Shown one piece after another: positions 26,560-34,368 of a stretch of DNA of 64,000 nucleotides. Position 1 is the stretch's first letter, and the number at the start of each line of letters is the position of its first letter. The stretch is from positions 78,031 to 142,030 of the forward strand of contig CAYQKY010000004.1 of the NCBI GenBank assembly GCA_964418125.1, written 5' to 3'. A program made the position numbers and the translations under genes. This stretch comes from JACJXW01 sp964418125. GTDB taxonomy: Bacteria; Bacteroidota; Bacteroidia; Chitinophagales; Saprospiraceae. A model generated the notes under the pieces. The model was not told the DNA's origin and ran no database searches. It saw only the letters and a program-made list of their open reading frames with translations.

Positions 26560-27195
26560 AGCTTTGAAATTGATGTGGCCGCCGGGCAGCGAAAGGGAGT
26601 ACCCCTTCGCTGTTACCGGCGCATAGCGGAAATTGTTGTCAATCGGTTTAATGGAGTAAGTACAGCCGGGTGGGGAGTGCGTCAGCGTTCAGGTATAAAA
26701 AAAACTGGCCCACCGGTTGCTTCAGGAAGTGTTTCGGGTGAGCCAGGTGTTAAACCCTGTTAGTGAGAGGCCCCGAAGGATACTGGCCGAAGGCAGTATC
26801 GCCGCGCGATACTGCTTCGATTCCAGTGCAATGAAAGTTTTCATAGCCAAACAATAACATTTAGAGTTTTGGCGCGCTTCAATAGGGTGTCAGGTTTTGT
26901 CATGAATCTCTTTTCCTTTCAAAAGTAGCCCATTTCGGGTGGTAAGGGTAACCATAATTGGGTTATTGTCAGGTTTCTGATGAAGAGGTCGAAGAGTGTA
27001 GCTCTTCTATCCTAAGTTTTCTTGAAGGGGATAGTCAGGAGCCCGGTTTCGTGAGGCGCCTCTGCCTACAGATCAGGCTCCTTTCTCACATAACCAATTC
27101 CCTTTTGTCATTTCCGGGCTGAATACTTACCTTTGCACATCTTTTTTACAATCCACCCGTTCCGGGGTATGCCGGGAGGGGCTCAGTCTACAACC
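26560..27195. other. Divergent intergenic region with hairpins
   Basis: Lies between the VWA gene and purH. It has a perfect GCAGTATCG/CGATACTGC hairpin at about 26794-26816 and AGGAGCC/GGCTCCT arms (27036-27042, 27077-27083) shortly before the purH promoter. No ORF with family features. The second hairpin could belong to a regulatory leader, but it precedes the recognised promoter. Confidence 0.5.
27105..27135 (+). promoter_or_regulatory. purH operon promoter
   Basis: TTG (27105-27107), 20 nt, TACCTTTG (27128-27135), matching the Bacteroidota consensus. The leader before the purH ATG would be about 55 nt. Confidence 0.7.
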
Positions 27196-28722
27196 ATGGC
27201 GACAAAAAAGATCAGATCTGCACTCATTTCCGTATTCCATAAGGACGGCCTGGAGCCCATCATCCGCGAGTTGCAGCGGCTGGGCGTCCGGATCTATTCC
27301 ACCGGCGGCACCCAGCGCTTTATCGAAGGGCTGGGCGTGGAAGTGGAAGCCGTAGAACAACTGACATCCTACCCCTCCATTCTGGACGGGCGGGTAAAGA
27401 CCCTTCACCCCAAGGTGTTCGGCGGCCTGCTGGCCCGCCGGGAAGAAGGGCACCTGGCCCAGCTGGAGCAGTACGACATACCGGAGATCGACCTGGTTAT
27501 CGTAGACCTCTATCCCTTCGAGGAAACGGTGGCGGGGACGGACGATGAGGCCGAGATCATCGAAAAGATCGACATCGGAGGGATCGCCCTGATCCGGGGC
27601 GCCGCCAAGAACTTCAATGACGTTGTGGTAGTGCCATCCAGAGCCGAGTATGGCATGCTTTTACAATTTCTCCGGGAGCAGGATGGAGCCACCACGCTGG
27701 CCGAACGTAAGGAGCTGGCGCGCCGGGCGTTCCTGGTGTCCTCCCATTACGATACGGCCATTTTCCAGTATTTCAATACCGGCAGGGAAGGGGAGGCCTT
27801 TAAGCAGAGCATAACGGACGGCCAACCGTTGCGCTACGGGGAAAACCCCCATCAGGAAGGCGTTTTTTACGGCAGGCTGGAAGATATGTTCGAAAAGATC
27901 GGCGGCAAGGAGTTGTCGTACAATAACCTGGTGGATATTGATGCTGCCGTGGGCCTGATGCGGGAGTTCAGGGATGCGGAGCCAACTTTCGCCATCCTCA
28001 AACACACCAATTCCTGTGGGGTGGCTACCCGGCCCACCATCCTTGAGGCCTGGAAAGACGCCCTGGCCGGAGATAACATATCGGCCTTCGGCGGCATCCT
28101 CATCAGCAATACCGCCATTGATCTGGCCACGGCTCAGGAGATCGACAAAATATTCTACGAGGTGCTCATCGCCCCGGCCTTCGATGCCGATGCGCTGGAG
28201 TTCCTGTCGAAGAAGAAAAAACGCATCCTGCTGCGCATAAAAGAGTGGCATGCCAACCGCCGCAGCTTCAAGAGCCTGCTCAACGGCGTTATCGAACAGG
28301 ATACCGACCTGAAAACAGAAAGTGCGGACGGCCTGAAAACGGTGACTAAAAAGGCGCCTGCGCCGGAAGAGGTGGAAGACCTGCTGTTCGCTAACATTTG
28401 CGTGAAACACCTGAAGTCGAATACCATAGTGCTGGCAAAAAACAAACAGCTTCTCGGCATGGGCTGTGGGCAGACTTCGCGGGTCGACGCCCTGAAGCAG
28501 GCCATCCTCAAGGCGCGCAGTTTTGGCTTTGAGCTGGAAGGCGCCGTGATGGCGTCCGATGCCTTTTTCCCGTTTGCCGACTCCGTACAGATCGCCCACG
28601 AAGCGGGCATTACCTCGGTCATTCAGCCGGGAGGGTCCATCAAGGACCAGGAGAGCATTGACTATTGCGACGAGCATGGCATGGCCATGGTTTTCACCGG
28701 CGTGCGCCATTTCAAACACTGA
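27196..28722 (+). CDS. purH: Bifunctional AICAR transformylase/IMP cyclohydrolase
   Basis: Catalyses the last two steps of purine synthesis, AICAR to FAICAR (10-formyl-THF donor) and FAICAR to IMP. The 508-residue product has the N-terminal cyclohydrolase (1-150: ALISVFHKDGLEPIIREL; YSTGGTQRFIEG; SILDGRVKTLHPKVFGGLLARR) and the C-terminal transformylase. The latter shows the catalytic Lys-His of LKHTNSCGVAT near 268 and the closing GITSVIQPGGSIKDQE ... GVRHFKH. The ATG at 27196 gives the standard start; a TTG-initiated longer frame would begin in the promoter. It is first in a tight run: its stop overlaps the coaX start (TGATG). Confidence 0.97.
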   Translation: MATKKIRSALISVFHKDGLEPIIRELQRLGVRIYSTGGTQRFIEGLGVEVEAVEQLTSYPSILDGRVKTLHPKVFGGLLARREEGHLAQLEQYDIPEIDLVIVDLYPFEETVAGTDDEAEIIEKIDIGGIALIRGAAKNFNDVVVVPSRAEYGMLLQFLREQDGATTLAERKELARRAFLVSSHYDTAIFQYFNTGREGEAFKQSITDGQPLRYGENPHQEGVFYGRLEDMFEKIGGKELSYNNLVDIDAAVGLMREFRDAEPTFAILKHTNSCGVATRPTILEAWKDALAGDNISAFGGILISNTAIDLATAQEIDKIFYEVLIAPAFDADALEFLSKKKKRILLRIKEWHANRRSFKSLLNGVIEQDTDLKTESADGLKTVTKKAPAPEEVEDLLFANICVKHLKSNTIVLAKNKQLLGMGCGQTSRVDALKQAILKARSFGFELEGAVMASDAFFPFADSVQIAHEAGITSVIQPGGSIKDQESIDYCDEHGMAMVFTGVRHFKH

Positions 28723-29462
28723 TGAGCCTGAACCTGGTAATTGACATAGGCAATACGCTGGCAAAGGCCGGCGTTTTCAGGAACGGTGCGTTGCAGTACC
28801 GGGAGTCCCGGAAAAATTGGGAAATTGACGATTTAATGGCCCTGGCAACCAACCACAAGGCCCAAAATGTCATCTTATCTACTGTGGCAGGTGCTGTTAC
28901 GGACTCCTTCAGGGAGGCGTTGGCCAGCCGGTTCTTCTTCATTGAGCTGAATGCTGCCACCCCACTGCCTATCGAGAACCGATACCGAACACCCGAAACA
29001 CTGGGCAAGGACCGCCTGGCCGCTGTGGCCGGCGCCTATGCTCTATTTCCCGGGCAGGCCTGCCTGGTAGCCGATGCAGGGACGTGCATCACCTACGACC
29101 TGCTGAGCAGCGAAGGGGCCTACCTGGGCGGAAATATCGCACCGGGCATAGGGATGCGGCTTAAAGCGATGAATGCCTTTACCGCCCGGCTGCCGCTGGT
29201 AGAACCGGGGGACGTCGAAGAATGGGTGGGAGACAGCACCGAAACGGCTCTGCGCAACGGCGCCCAGGTGGGCGCTCTGCTGGAAGCTGAGGGCTATATT
29301 CGCTACTGCCGATCCCGTTTTGGCGCCTTCAGGGCCATTTTCACGGGCGGCGATGCGGATTTTTTTGCAAAGAGCCTGAAAAGCGAGATATTTGTGAATC
29401 ATAATCTGGTCCTTATTGGGCTGGATCAAATCTTAAATTATAATGTCAAGCGTTTGGAGTAG
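28722..29462 (+). CDS. coaX: Type III pantothenate kinase
   Basis: Phosphorylates pantothenate with ATP in the first committed step of coenzyme A synthesis. The product is 246 residues, usual for the family. The ASKHA-fold motifs are visible: phosphate-1 loop D-I-G-N-T (residues 8-12), the dimer-active-site run PETLGKDRLAAVAGA, DAGTCITYD near 118, and GGNIAPGIGMRLKAMN; the adenosine-site end is IFTGGDADFF. The ATG at 28722 shares one base with the purH stop. The 3' end overlaps the next gene by 20 nt, so purH, coaX and the following two genes are almost certainly one transcript. Confidence 0.96.
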   Translation: MSLNLVIDIGNTLAKAGVFRNGALQYRESRKNWEIDDLMALATNHKAQNVILSTVAGAVTDSFREALASRFFFIELNAATPLPIENRYRTPETLGKDRLAAVAGAYALFPGQACLVADAGTCITYDLLSSEGAYLGGNIAPGIGMRLKAMNAFTARLPLVEPGDVEEWVGDSTETALRNGAQVGALLEAEGYIRYCRSRFGAFRAIFTGGDADFFAKSLKSEIFVNHNLVLIGLDQILNYNVKRLE

Positions 29463-30795
29463 ACTTGTTGGAACAGCAGCCCTCTGTTGCTGCACATTGG
29501 CTGTACTTGCGCAAAACGCTACCATCACCCCTAAGATCAATTCTCCTTATTCCCGTTTCGGGCTGGGCGATTTCGCTTCCCAATACTATGCCGGGCCCGG
29601 AGGCATGGGGGGGCTGAGCGCCGCTTTCCACGACCCCTACCACCTCAATACGTTGAACCCGGCTTCCCTGGCCAGTTTGCAGGCCACCGCTTTCGAAGTA
29701 GGGCTGAACGCCAAATACAGCGCTCTGCAGGGCCAGGACGATTCCGAAGGCATCTGGAGCGGCAACCTGACTTACCTGGCTTTGGGCTTTCCCCTGATCA
29801 ACCCTATCAATGAAGTGCTGGACCGCAAGCGGTCCGAATTTGGGCTGGGCATGGCCTTCGCCCTTCAGCCTTATACTCTGGTGGGCTACAATATTGAATC
29901 GACATCCATACAGGACGAACTGGGGCCGGCCACTAACTTACTGAAAGGCACCGGGGGAACCAACCGGCTGCTCTGGAGCAGCGCCGCGCGGTACAAAGGC
30001 TTCAGCGGCGGGTTCACTTTCGGCTACCTTTTCGGACAGCTGACCAACAGCCGGCGGGTGGAACTCGACAGTGTAGAACTGGCCTATGTCACCGAGTTCC
30101 TCGATGAGGTCAGCATCAACGGCTTCTTCTGGGAAGCCGGGCTGCAGTACACCCACACCTTTAAGAAGCCCAATGCCAACGGAGAAATGATGCCCACCGG
30201 GAAAAGGCTTATCCTGGGGGCCTACGGAAGCTCCGGCAGTGATTTCAATACCAACACCAGCCGGTTTGCCGAGCGCCGCAGCGAAGACCTGATCAACCAG
30301 GATACCATCCTCAACCTATCGGATGTCGAACAAAATGGAACCCTGCCCTCCGCAATGGCTTTCGGCCTGATGTTCGAGGACATCAATGATTTCCGGGTGG
30401 GCCTGGAATACGGCATGGAAAACTGGAGTGGGTACTCCAATGAAGCCAAACCGGATACGACGCTCGCCGATACCTGGAGCATCAGGGCCGGAGTGGAATG
30501 GATACCGGATGTTCAGTCGTATAACAATTACTTCGAACGGATGCGGTACCGCTTCGGCTTTTTCTACGGGCTGGACCCCCGCACCTTCGAAGGCGAGCAA
30601 CTTAAAGAGTATGGCGTCTCCGTTGGCTTCGGTTTCCCCATCATTATGAGCCGGCAGCGCATTTCTTTCATTAACCTGGCCCTGGAAGCCGGACAGTTCG
30701 GCCTGGCTGATACTTTACGGGAAACTTTCGTCAAAATGACGTTAGGGTTTACTCTAAATGATAACACTTGGTTTTTCAAACGAAAATTTAATTAA
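29443..30795 (+). CDS. Predicted outer-membrane beta-barrel protein (coaX-linked)
   Basis: Predicted 450-residue outer-membrane protein. A signal peptide (about 1-23) is followed by a start typical of a Bacteroidota family, INSPYSRFGLGD, then GPGGMGGLSAAFHDPYHLNTLNPASLASL, and alternating strands to the end with a C-terminal aromatic finish (FTLNDNTWFFKRKFN). The layout is like FadL/PorV-type barrels with N-terminal NPA motifs. Members of this family are often found next to coaX in Bacteroidota, a link I know as a pattern rather than a mechanism. It starts 20 nt inside coaX and is followed by the TPR gene after 2 nt. Function unknown; perhaps cell-envelope biogenesis. Confidence 0.8.
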   Translation: MSSVWSRLVGTAALCCCTLAVLAQNATITPKINSPYSRFGLGDFASQYYAGPGGMGGLSAAFHDPYHLNTLNPASLASLQATAFEVGLNAKYSALQGQDDSEGIWSGNLTYLALGFPLINPINEVLDRKRSEFGLGMAFALQPYTLVGYNIESTSIQDELGPATNLLKGTGGTNRLLWSSAARYKGFSGGFTFGYLFGQLTNSRRVELDSVELAYVTEFLDEVSINGFFWEAGLQYTHTFKKPNANGEMMPTGKRLILGAYGSSGSDFNTNTSRFAERRSEDLINQDTILNLSDVEQNGTLPSAMAFGLMFEDINDFRVGLEYGMENWSGYSNEAKPDTTLADTWSIRAGVEWIPDVQSYNNYFERMRYRFGFFYGLDPRTFEGEQLKEYGVSVGFGFPIIMSRQRISFINLALEAGQFGLADTLRETFVKMTLGFTLNDNTWFFKRKFN

Positions 30796-30797
30796 TC

Positions 30798-32201
30798 ATG
30801 AAGGTATTACGCATTTCTTTCATAGCGTTCGTGCTGTTGAGCTTCAGCTCTGCCTCACTCATGGCGCAGTGTGAGACCTGGAATGACTCCCCGAAAAAGG
30901 AAGAAGCAGAAAATGCTCACGTTCTTTACCGTGGCGTCGTTAAAGGAAAAGACGCCGCTGAGCTGGAACAACTCAGCCCGGAGGAATTCAATATGGCTTA
31001 CAACAACTGGAAAAAAGCCTACGATATAGCGCCGGCCGCCGACGGCCAACGCCCGTCCCATTACTCCGACGGCCGCAACCTGCTCAAAGTGAAATACAAG
31101 CGCGCCACCAACGAGGCAGAGAAAAAAGAGATCGCCGCCAAAATACTGGAGCTGTACGACCAGCAGGCGCAATGCTATGAAAATGAGGCCTACCTGATGG
31201 GGCGCAAAGCCTTCGATATGTTCTATTGGCCGGAATACGGCTACCGGGAATCTACCTACGAGGCCTTCAAAAAAGCCCTCGAACTCGGCGGGATGGATTC
31301 CGAGTATATCCTCCTGGAACCCATGGCCCAGATCCTGGTTTATTTCTACAAATCCGATAAGGTAGACCAGATGGAGGCTCAGAGAGTTTATACCCAGCTG
31401 GAAGAGATCGCTGATTACAACGTAGAGAACAACGAGCGCTTCGGGCAATACTACGAGTCCTCCAAGGCTCGTATGTCCGCTCACTTCAAAGAGATTGAAG
31501 ATGAAGTGTTCGACTGCGCCTACTTCAAGAAAAAGCTCCTGCCTCAATACGAAGAGAACAAGGATAGCCTCAAGATCATCCAGTACGTCTATGTCAAGCT
31601 GCGCCAACAGGGGTGTGACACCACCGAGGCCAAGATGATGGAGATCAGGTCTACTTACGAGGCCCTGGCAGCCAGGATCAACGCCGATCTGGAAGTGGAG
31701 CGCCGGAAGAACAACCCCTGTTACGACGCCAGCCAGCTGCAGCAGGAAGGCGAATACAGCCGGGCGTTGGCCCGTTATGAAGAGTGCCTGGAAACGACAA
31801 CCGATGCCGAAGCACGCGCCCAGGTCTACTATAGTATCGCTTCCATCAAGCTGTACCGCCAGAACAACGCCGGCGGCGCCGTTTCCGCCGCCCGCCAGGC
31901 CGCCAGCCTCAAATCAGGATGGGGCCGCCCCTATCTCCTCATCGGCGACGCCTACGCCAAGATGGGCCGCAACTGCGACGACTGGGAATCGCGCCTGGCC
32001 GTACTGGCCGCCATCGAGAAATACGCCTACGCCAGGTCTATCGACCCGGAAGTGGCCGACGACGCCAACAAGCGCATCGGGCAGTACTCCGACGCTATGC
32101 CCGCCCGCCAGGACGGATTCATGCGCGGCCTGAAGGAAGGCCAGTCCGTTTCGGTCGGCTGCGGGATCGGCGAGACGGTGAAGCTGCGCTTTAAAGATTG
32201 A
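30798..32201 (+). CDS. Periplasmic tetratricopeptide-like protein
   Basis: Predicted exported helical-repeat protein of 467 residues. A signal peptide ends at SASLMAQ (about residue 24). The mature protein is a chain of helix pairs with TPR spacing, clearest at EEFNMAYNNWKKAYDIAP, YRESTYEAFKKALELGG, YSRALARYEECLETTTD and ARAQVYYSIASIKLYRQ. It starts 2 nt after the outer-membrane barrel gene and ends the purH-coaX operon. It may act as periplasmic partner of that barrel. Its stop is followed at once by the mirrored-word hairpin. Repeat class seen directly; role inferred. Confidence 0.8.
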   Translation: MKVLRISFIAFVLLSFSSASLMAQCETWNDSPKKEEAENAHVLYRGVVKGKDAAELEQLSPEEFNMAYNNWKKAYDIAPAADGQRPSHYSDGRNLLKVKYKRATNEAEKKEIAAKILELYDQQAQCYENEAYLMGRKAFDMFYWPEYGYRESTYEAFKKALELGGMDSEYILLEPMAQILVYFYKSDKVDQMEAQRVYTQLEEIADYNVENNERFGQYYESSKARMSAHFKEIEDEVFDCAYFKKKLLPQYEENKDSLKIIQYVYVKLRQQGCDTTEAKMMEIRSTYEALAARINADLEVERRKNNPCYDASQLQQEGEYSRALARYEECLETTTDAEARAQVYYSIASIKLYRQNNAGGAVSAARQAASLKSGWGRPYLLIGDAYAKMGRNCDDWESRLAVLAAIEKYAYARSIDPEVADDANKRIGQYSDAMPARQDGFMRGLKEGQSVSVGCGIGETVKLRFKD

Positions 32202-32206
32202 TTTTC

Positions 32207-32270
32207 GTGATTCGTGGATTCGTGATTCGGTTTGCCACGCGAGTTACGAATCCACGAATCACGAATCACG
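32207..32270. terminator. Mirrored GATTCGTG foldback, convergent terminator
   Basis: Words CGTGATTCGTGGATTCGTGATTCG (two 8-9-nt words, 32207-32230) face ACGAATCCACGAATCACGAATCACG words (32246-32270) across a short TTTGCCACGC loop region. This forms a stem of over 20 pairs between the TPR gene and nadE. The nadE stop codon lies within the right arm. Probably ends both transcripts. Confidence 0.7.
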
Positions 32271-33903
32271 CCAGATACTTCCCCACGATCGGCATCCTCC
32301 TCCCCATGCCGAACGCCTTGTCCGACACCCGGAGTACCGGCGCCATCTGATGGCGTTTGAACTCGTTGATGTTCACCATCCTCAGCACTCTTTTCACGAG
32401 TTTCTCCTCGTAGCCCATCTCGATGATATCCTGAGGGCTTTTTCTTTTTTCGATGTACTGGAACAGGATTTCGTCGAGCTCCTCGTAGGGGGGCAGGCTG
32501 TCGGTATCTTTCTGGCCGGGGCGCAGCTCGGCGGAAGGCGGTTTGGTGATGGTGTTTTCGGGGATGACTTCCTCTTCCCGGTTAATGAAGCGCGCCATTT
32601 CGAAGACTTCTGTTTTATATAGGTCGCCGATGACGGACAGGCCGCCGCACATGTCGCCGTACAGGGTGCCGTAGCCGACGGCGGCCTCGCTCTTGTTGGA
32701 GGTGTTGAGCAGGATGTTGCCGAATTTATTGCTGATGGCCATCAGCAGGTTGGCGCGGGCGCGGGCCTGCAGGTTCTCTTCGGCGATGTTGAACTCCTGG
32801 CCCCAGAAATGGGGCTTCAGGGCCTCCATATAAGTGTTGTAGATGCCCTCGATGGGAATGATGTCGTACTGCACCCCCAGGTTTTCCGCCAGCTGCCTGG
32901 CATCGTCGATGGAATGGCCGGTGGAGAACTGAGAGGGCATCAGCAGGACGCGCACGTTTTCCGGCCCCAGGGCGCGCGCCGCCAGGACGGTGGCCAGGGC
33001 CGAGTCGATGCCTCCCGACAGGCCGAGGATGGCCCGCCGGAAACCCAGCTTGCGGAAATAATCGCGGATGCCGGTGACCAGGGCGTCGTGCATGAGCTGC
33101 ATCTTTTCCTTGGGCTGCTCGTTTTCCCGCCCTCCTTTTTTTACTTCGTCCAGATCGTAGGTGCGGATGCATTCCTCGAAGTATGGCATCTCGTCGAAGA
33201 CGTGCTCATCGGGGGAAACCACCAGGGAGCCGCCGTCGAAGATCAGCTCGGTCTGGGCGCCGCAGTGGTTGACGTAGAACATGGGAACGTCATAGCGCCG
33301 CACGTTGGCCTTTACGATACGGATGCGCGTTTTAGCCTGTGTATAGCTGAAGGGAGAGGCCGAGAGGTTAAGGATGAAGTCCGGCTTCTGAGTGATCATC
33401 TGGTCCATGGGACAGACGGTATACAGCGGGTTTTCGTTGCCGATGTTCCAGATGTCCTCACAGATGGTCAGGGCGATGCGCTTGCCCTTGTATTCCACCA
33501 CCTTCCATTCGGTGGCCGGCTCGAAGTAGCGGTATTCGTCAAAAATGTCGTAGGTGGGCAGGAGGGTTTTGTACTGCACGTGCTGCACCCGCCCGTCGGC
33601 CAGGAAGTAGGCGGCGTTGTAGTGGTCTTTGCCCTCTACCACCGGGTTTTTGGTGGGCGAGCCCACCACGACGGCGATACCCTGAGCCGCCTTGGCCAGC
33701 TCCTGCACCGAGTGCTCCGCCAGCTCGATGAAGTCTTCGAACTCCAGGAAATCACGGGGCGGGTAGCCGACGGTGGCCAGCTCGGCGAAGCAGACCAGGT
33801 CGGCGCCCTGGCCTTTGGCTTCCTTTACAGCCCAGAGCATTTTGCCGAGGTTGCCCTCGAAGTTGCCGATGTGGAAGTTGAGTTGGGCGATGGCTATTTT
33901 CAT
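32266..33903 (-). CDS. nadE: Glutamine-dependent NAD+ synthetase
   Basis: Makes NAD+ from deamido-NAD+, ATP and glutamine. The 545-residue protein fuses an N-terminal nitrilase-type glutaminase (1-265) to a C-terminal NAD synthetase domain. The glutaminase triad is visible as Glu41 (FAELA), Lys112 (YKTLLP) and Cys148 (LTICEDIW). The synthetase has the PP-loop GLSGGIDSAL near 296, NTSNKSEAAVGYGTLYGD and ITKPPSAELRPGQKDTDSLPPYE. The ATG at 33903 (MKIAIAQL) is chosen; an upstream frame to 33951 is formed by the repeat element just in front of the gene. It converges with the TPR gene. Confidence 0.96.
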   Translation of the reverse strand: MKIAIAQLNFHIGNFEGNLGKMLWAVKEAKGQGADLVCFAELATVGYPPRDFLEFEDFIELAEHSVQELAKAAQGIAVVVGSPTKNPVVEGKDHYNAAYFLADGRVQHVQYKTLLPTYDIFDEYRYFEPATEWKVVEYKGKRIALTICEDIWNIGNENPLYTVCPMDQMITQKPDFILNLSASPFSYTQAKTRIRIVKANVRRYDVPMFYVNHCGAQTELIFDGGSLVVSPDEHVFDEMPYFEECIRTYDLDEVKKGGRENEQPKEKMQLMHDALVTGIRDYFRKLGFRRAILGLSGGIDSALATVLAARALGPENVRVLLMPSQFSTGHSIDDARQLAENLGVQYDIIPIEGIYNTYMEALKPHFWGQEFNIAEENLQARARANLLMAISNKFGNILLNTSNKSEAAVGYGTLYGDMCGGLSVIGDLYKTEVFEMARFINREEEVIPENTITKPPSAELRPGQKDTDSLPPYEELDEILFQYIEKRKSPQDIIEMGYEEKLVKRVLRMVNINEFKRHQMAPVLRVSDKAFGMGRRMPIVGKYLA

Positions 33904-33921
33904 GTGTAGTGTTCTTGTTTT

Positions 33922-33986
33922 GCCACGAAGACACAAAACGCGAAATCCCACAAAAATTTTGTGTGGATTCTGCGTTTTCGTGTTTC
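33922..33986. repeat. Foldback repeat element, copy A
   Basis: Imperfect inverted repeat centred on CACAAAAATTTTGTG with CACGAA/TTCGTG outer ends. It closely resembles the copy at 34280-34351. The pair brackets the vapC remnant. It looks like the small REP/MITE-like intergenic repeats common in environmental Bacteroidota; no transposase is present. Confidence 0.6.
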
Positions 33987-34054
33987 AGAGGCGCGAAAAT
34001 CAATGAAGCAACAAAGATAGGATTGGTTAGTTTAAAAGTCAAACTAAGTTTTGA

Positions 34055-34198
34055 GAGTTCAGAAAGAACGAAACGCCCATCCCCCTGAATGATGTCTGGA
34101 TCGCCGCCCACACCATGGAAATGGGAGCCGAACTGATCACCTACGATAAGCATTTCCAACATGTTCCCGGCCTGCGCCTGTGGAAAGAACCCTTCTGA
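34055..34198 (+). pseudogene. C-terminal remnant of a VapC-type PIN-domain toxin
   Basis: An open frame without a start codon encodes about 47 residues ending in PIPLNDVWIAAH, TMEMGAELITYDKHF and VPGLRLW. This is the C-terminal third of a PIN-domain ribonuclease, where the N-D-x-W-I-A-A block holds the third acidic active-site residue. A TGA directly precedes the frame, and no vapB or N-terminal vapC is present. The region lies between two foldback elements, so the rest was probably lost by deletion. Identity is by motif; no activity is expected. Confidence 0.75.
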
Positions 34199-34227
34199 AA
34201 GGCTTCACACTACCCGCAATAATTTCG

Positions 34228-34235
34228 TATCTTTG
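34228..34235 (+). promoter_or_regulatory. dnaX -7 promoter element
   Basis: TATCTTTG matches TAnnTTTG; no clear TTG at ideal spacing. The leader of about 125 nt before the dnaX ATG would contain the foldback element copy B. Confidence 0.5.
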
Positions 34236-34279
34236 GGTATAAAGATTTCAGCCCCTGTCAGGCCAGGGGAAATACAATT

Positions 34280-34351
34280 GCCACCAAAATACCAAAGCAC
34301 AAAACTCCACAAAAATTTAGTGTGGATTTAGTGCCTTTGTGTTTTTGTGGC
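34280..34351. repeat. Foldback repeat element, copy B, in the dnaX leader
   Basis: Imperfect inverted repeat with GCCAC..AAAGCACAAAACTCCACAAAAATTT on the left and the complementary TAGTGTGGATTTAGTGCCTTTGTG..GTGGC on the right, described here by its halves. It is related to copy A and ends 17 nt before the dnaX ATG. Confidence 0.6.
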
Positions 34352-34368
34352 AAAAACGGAGGCACCGC

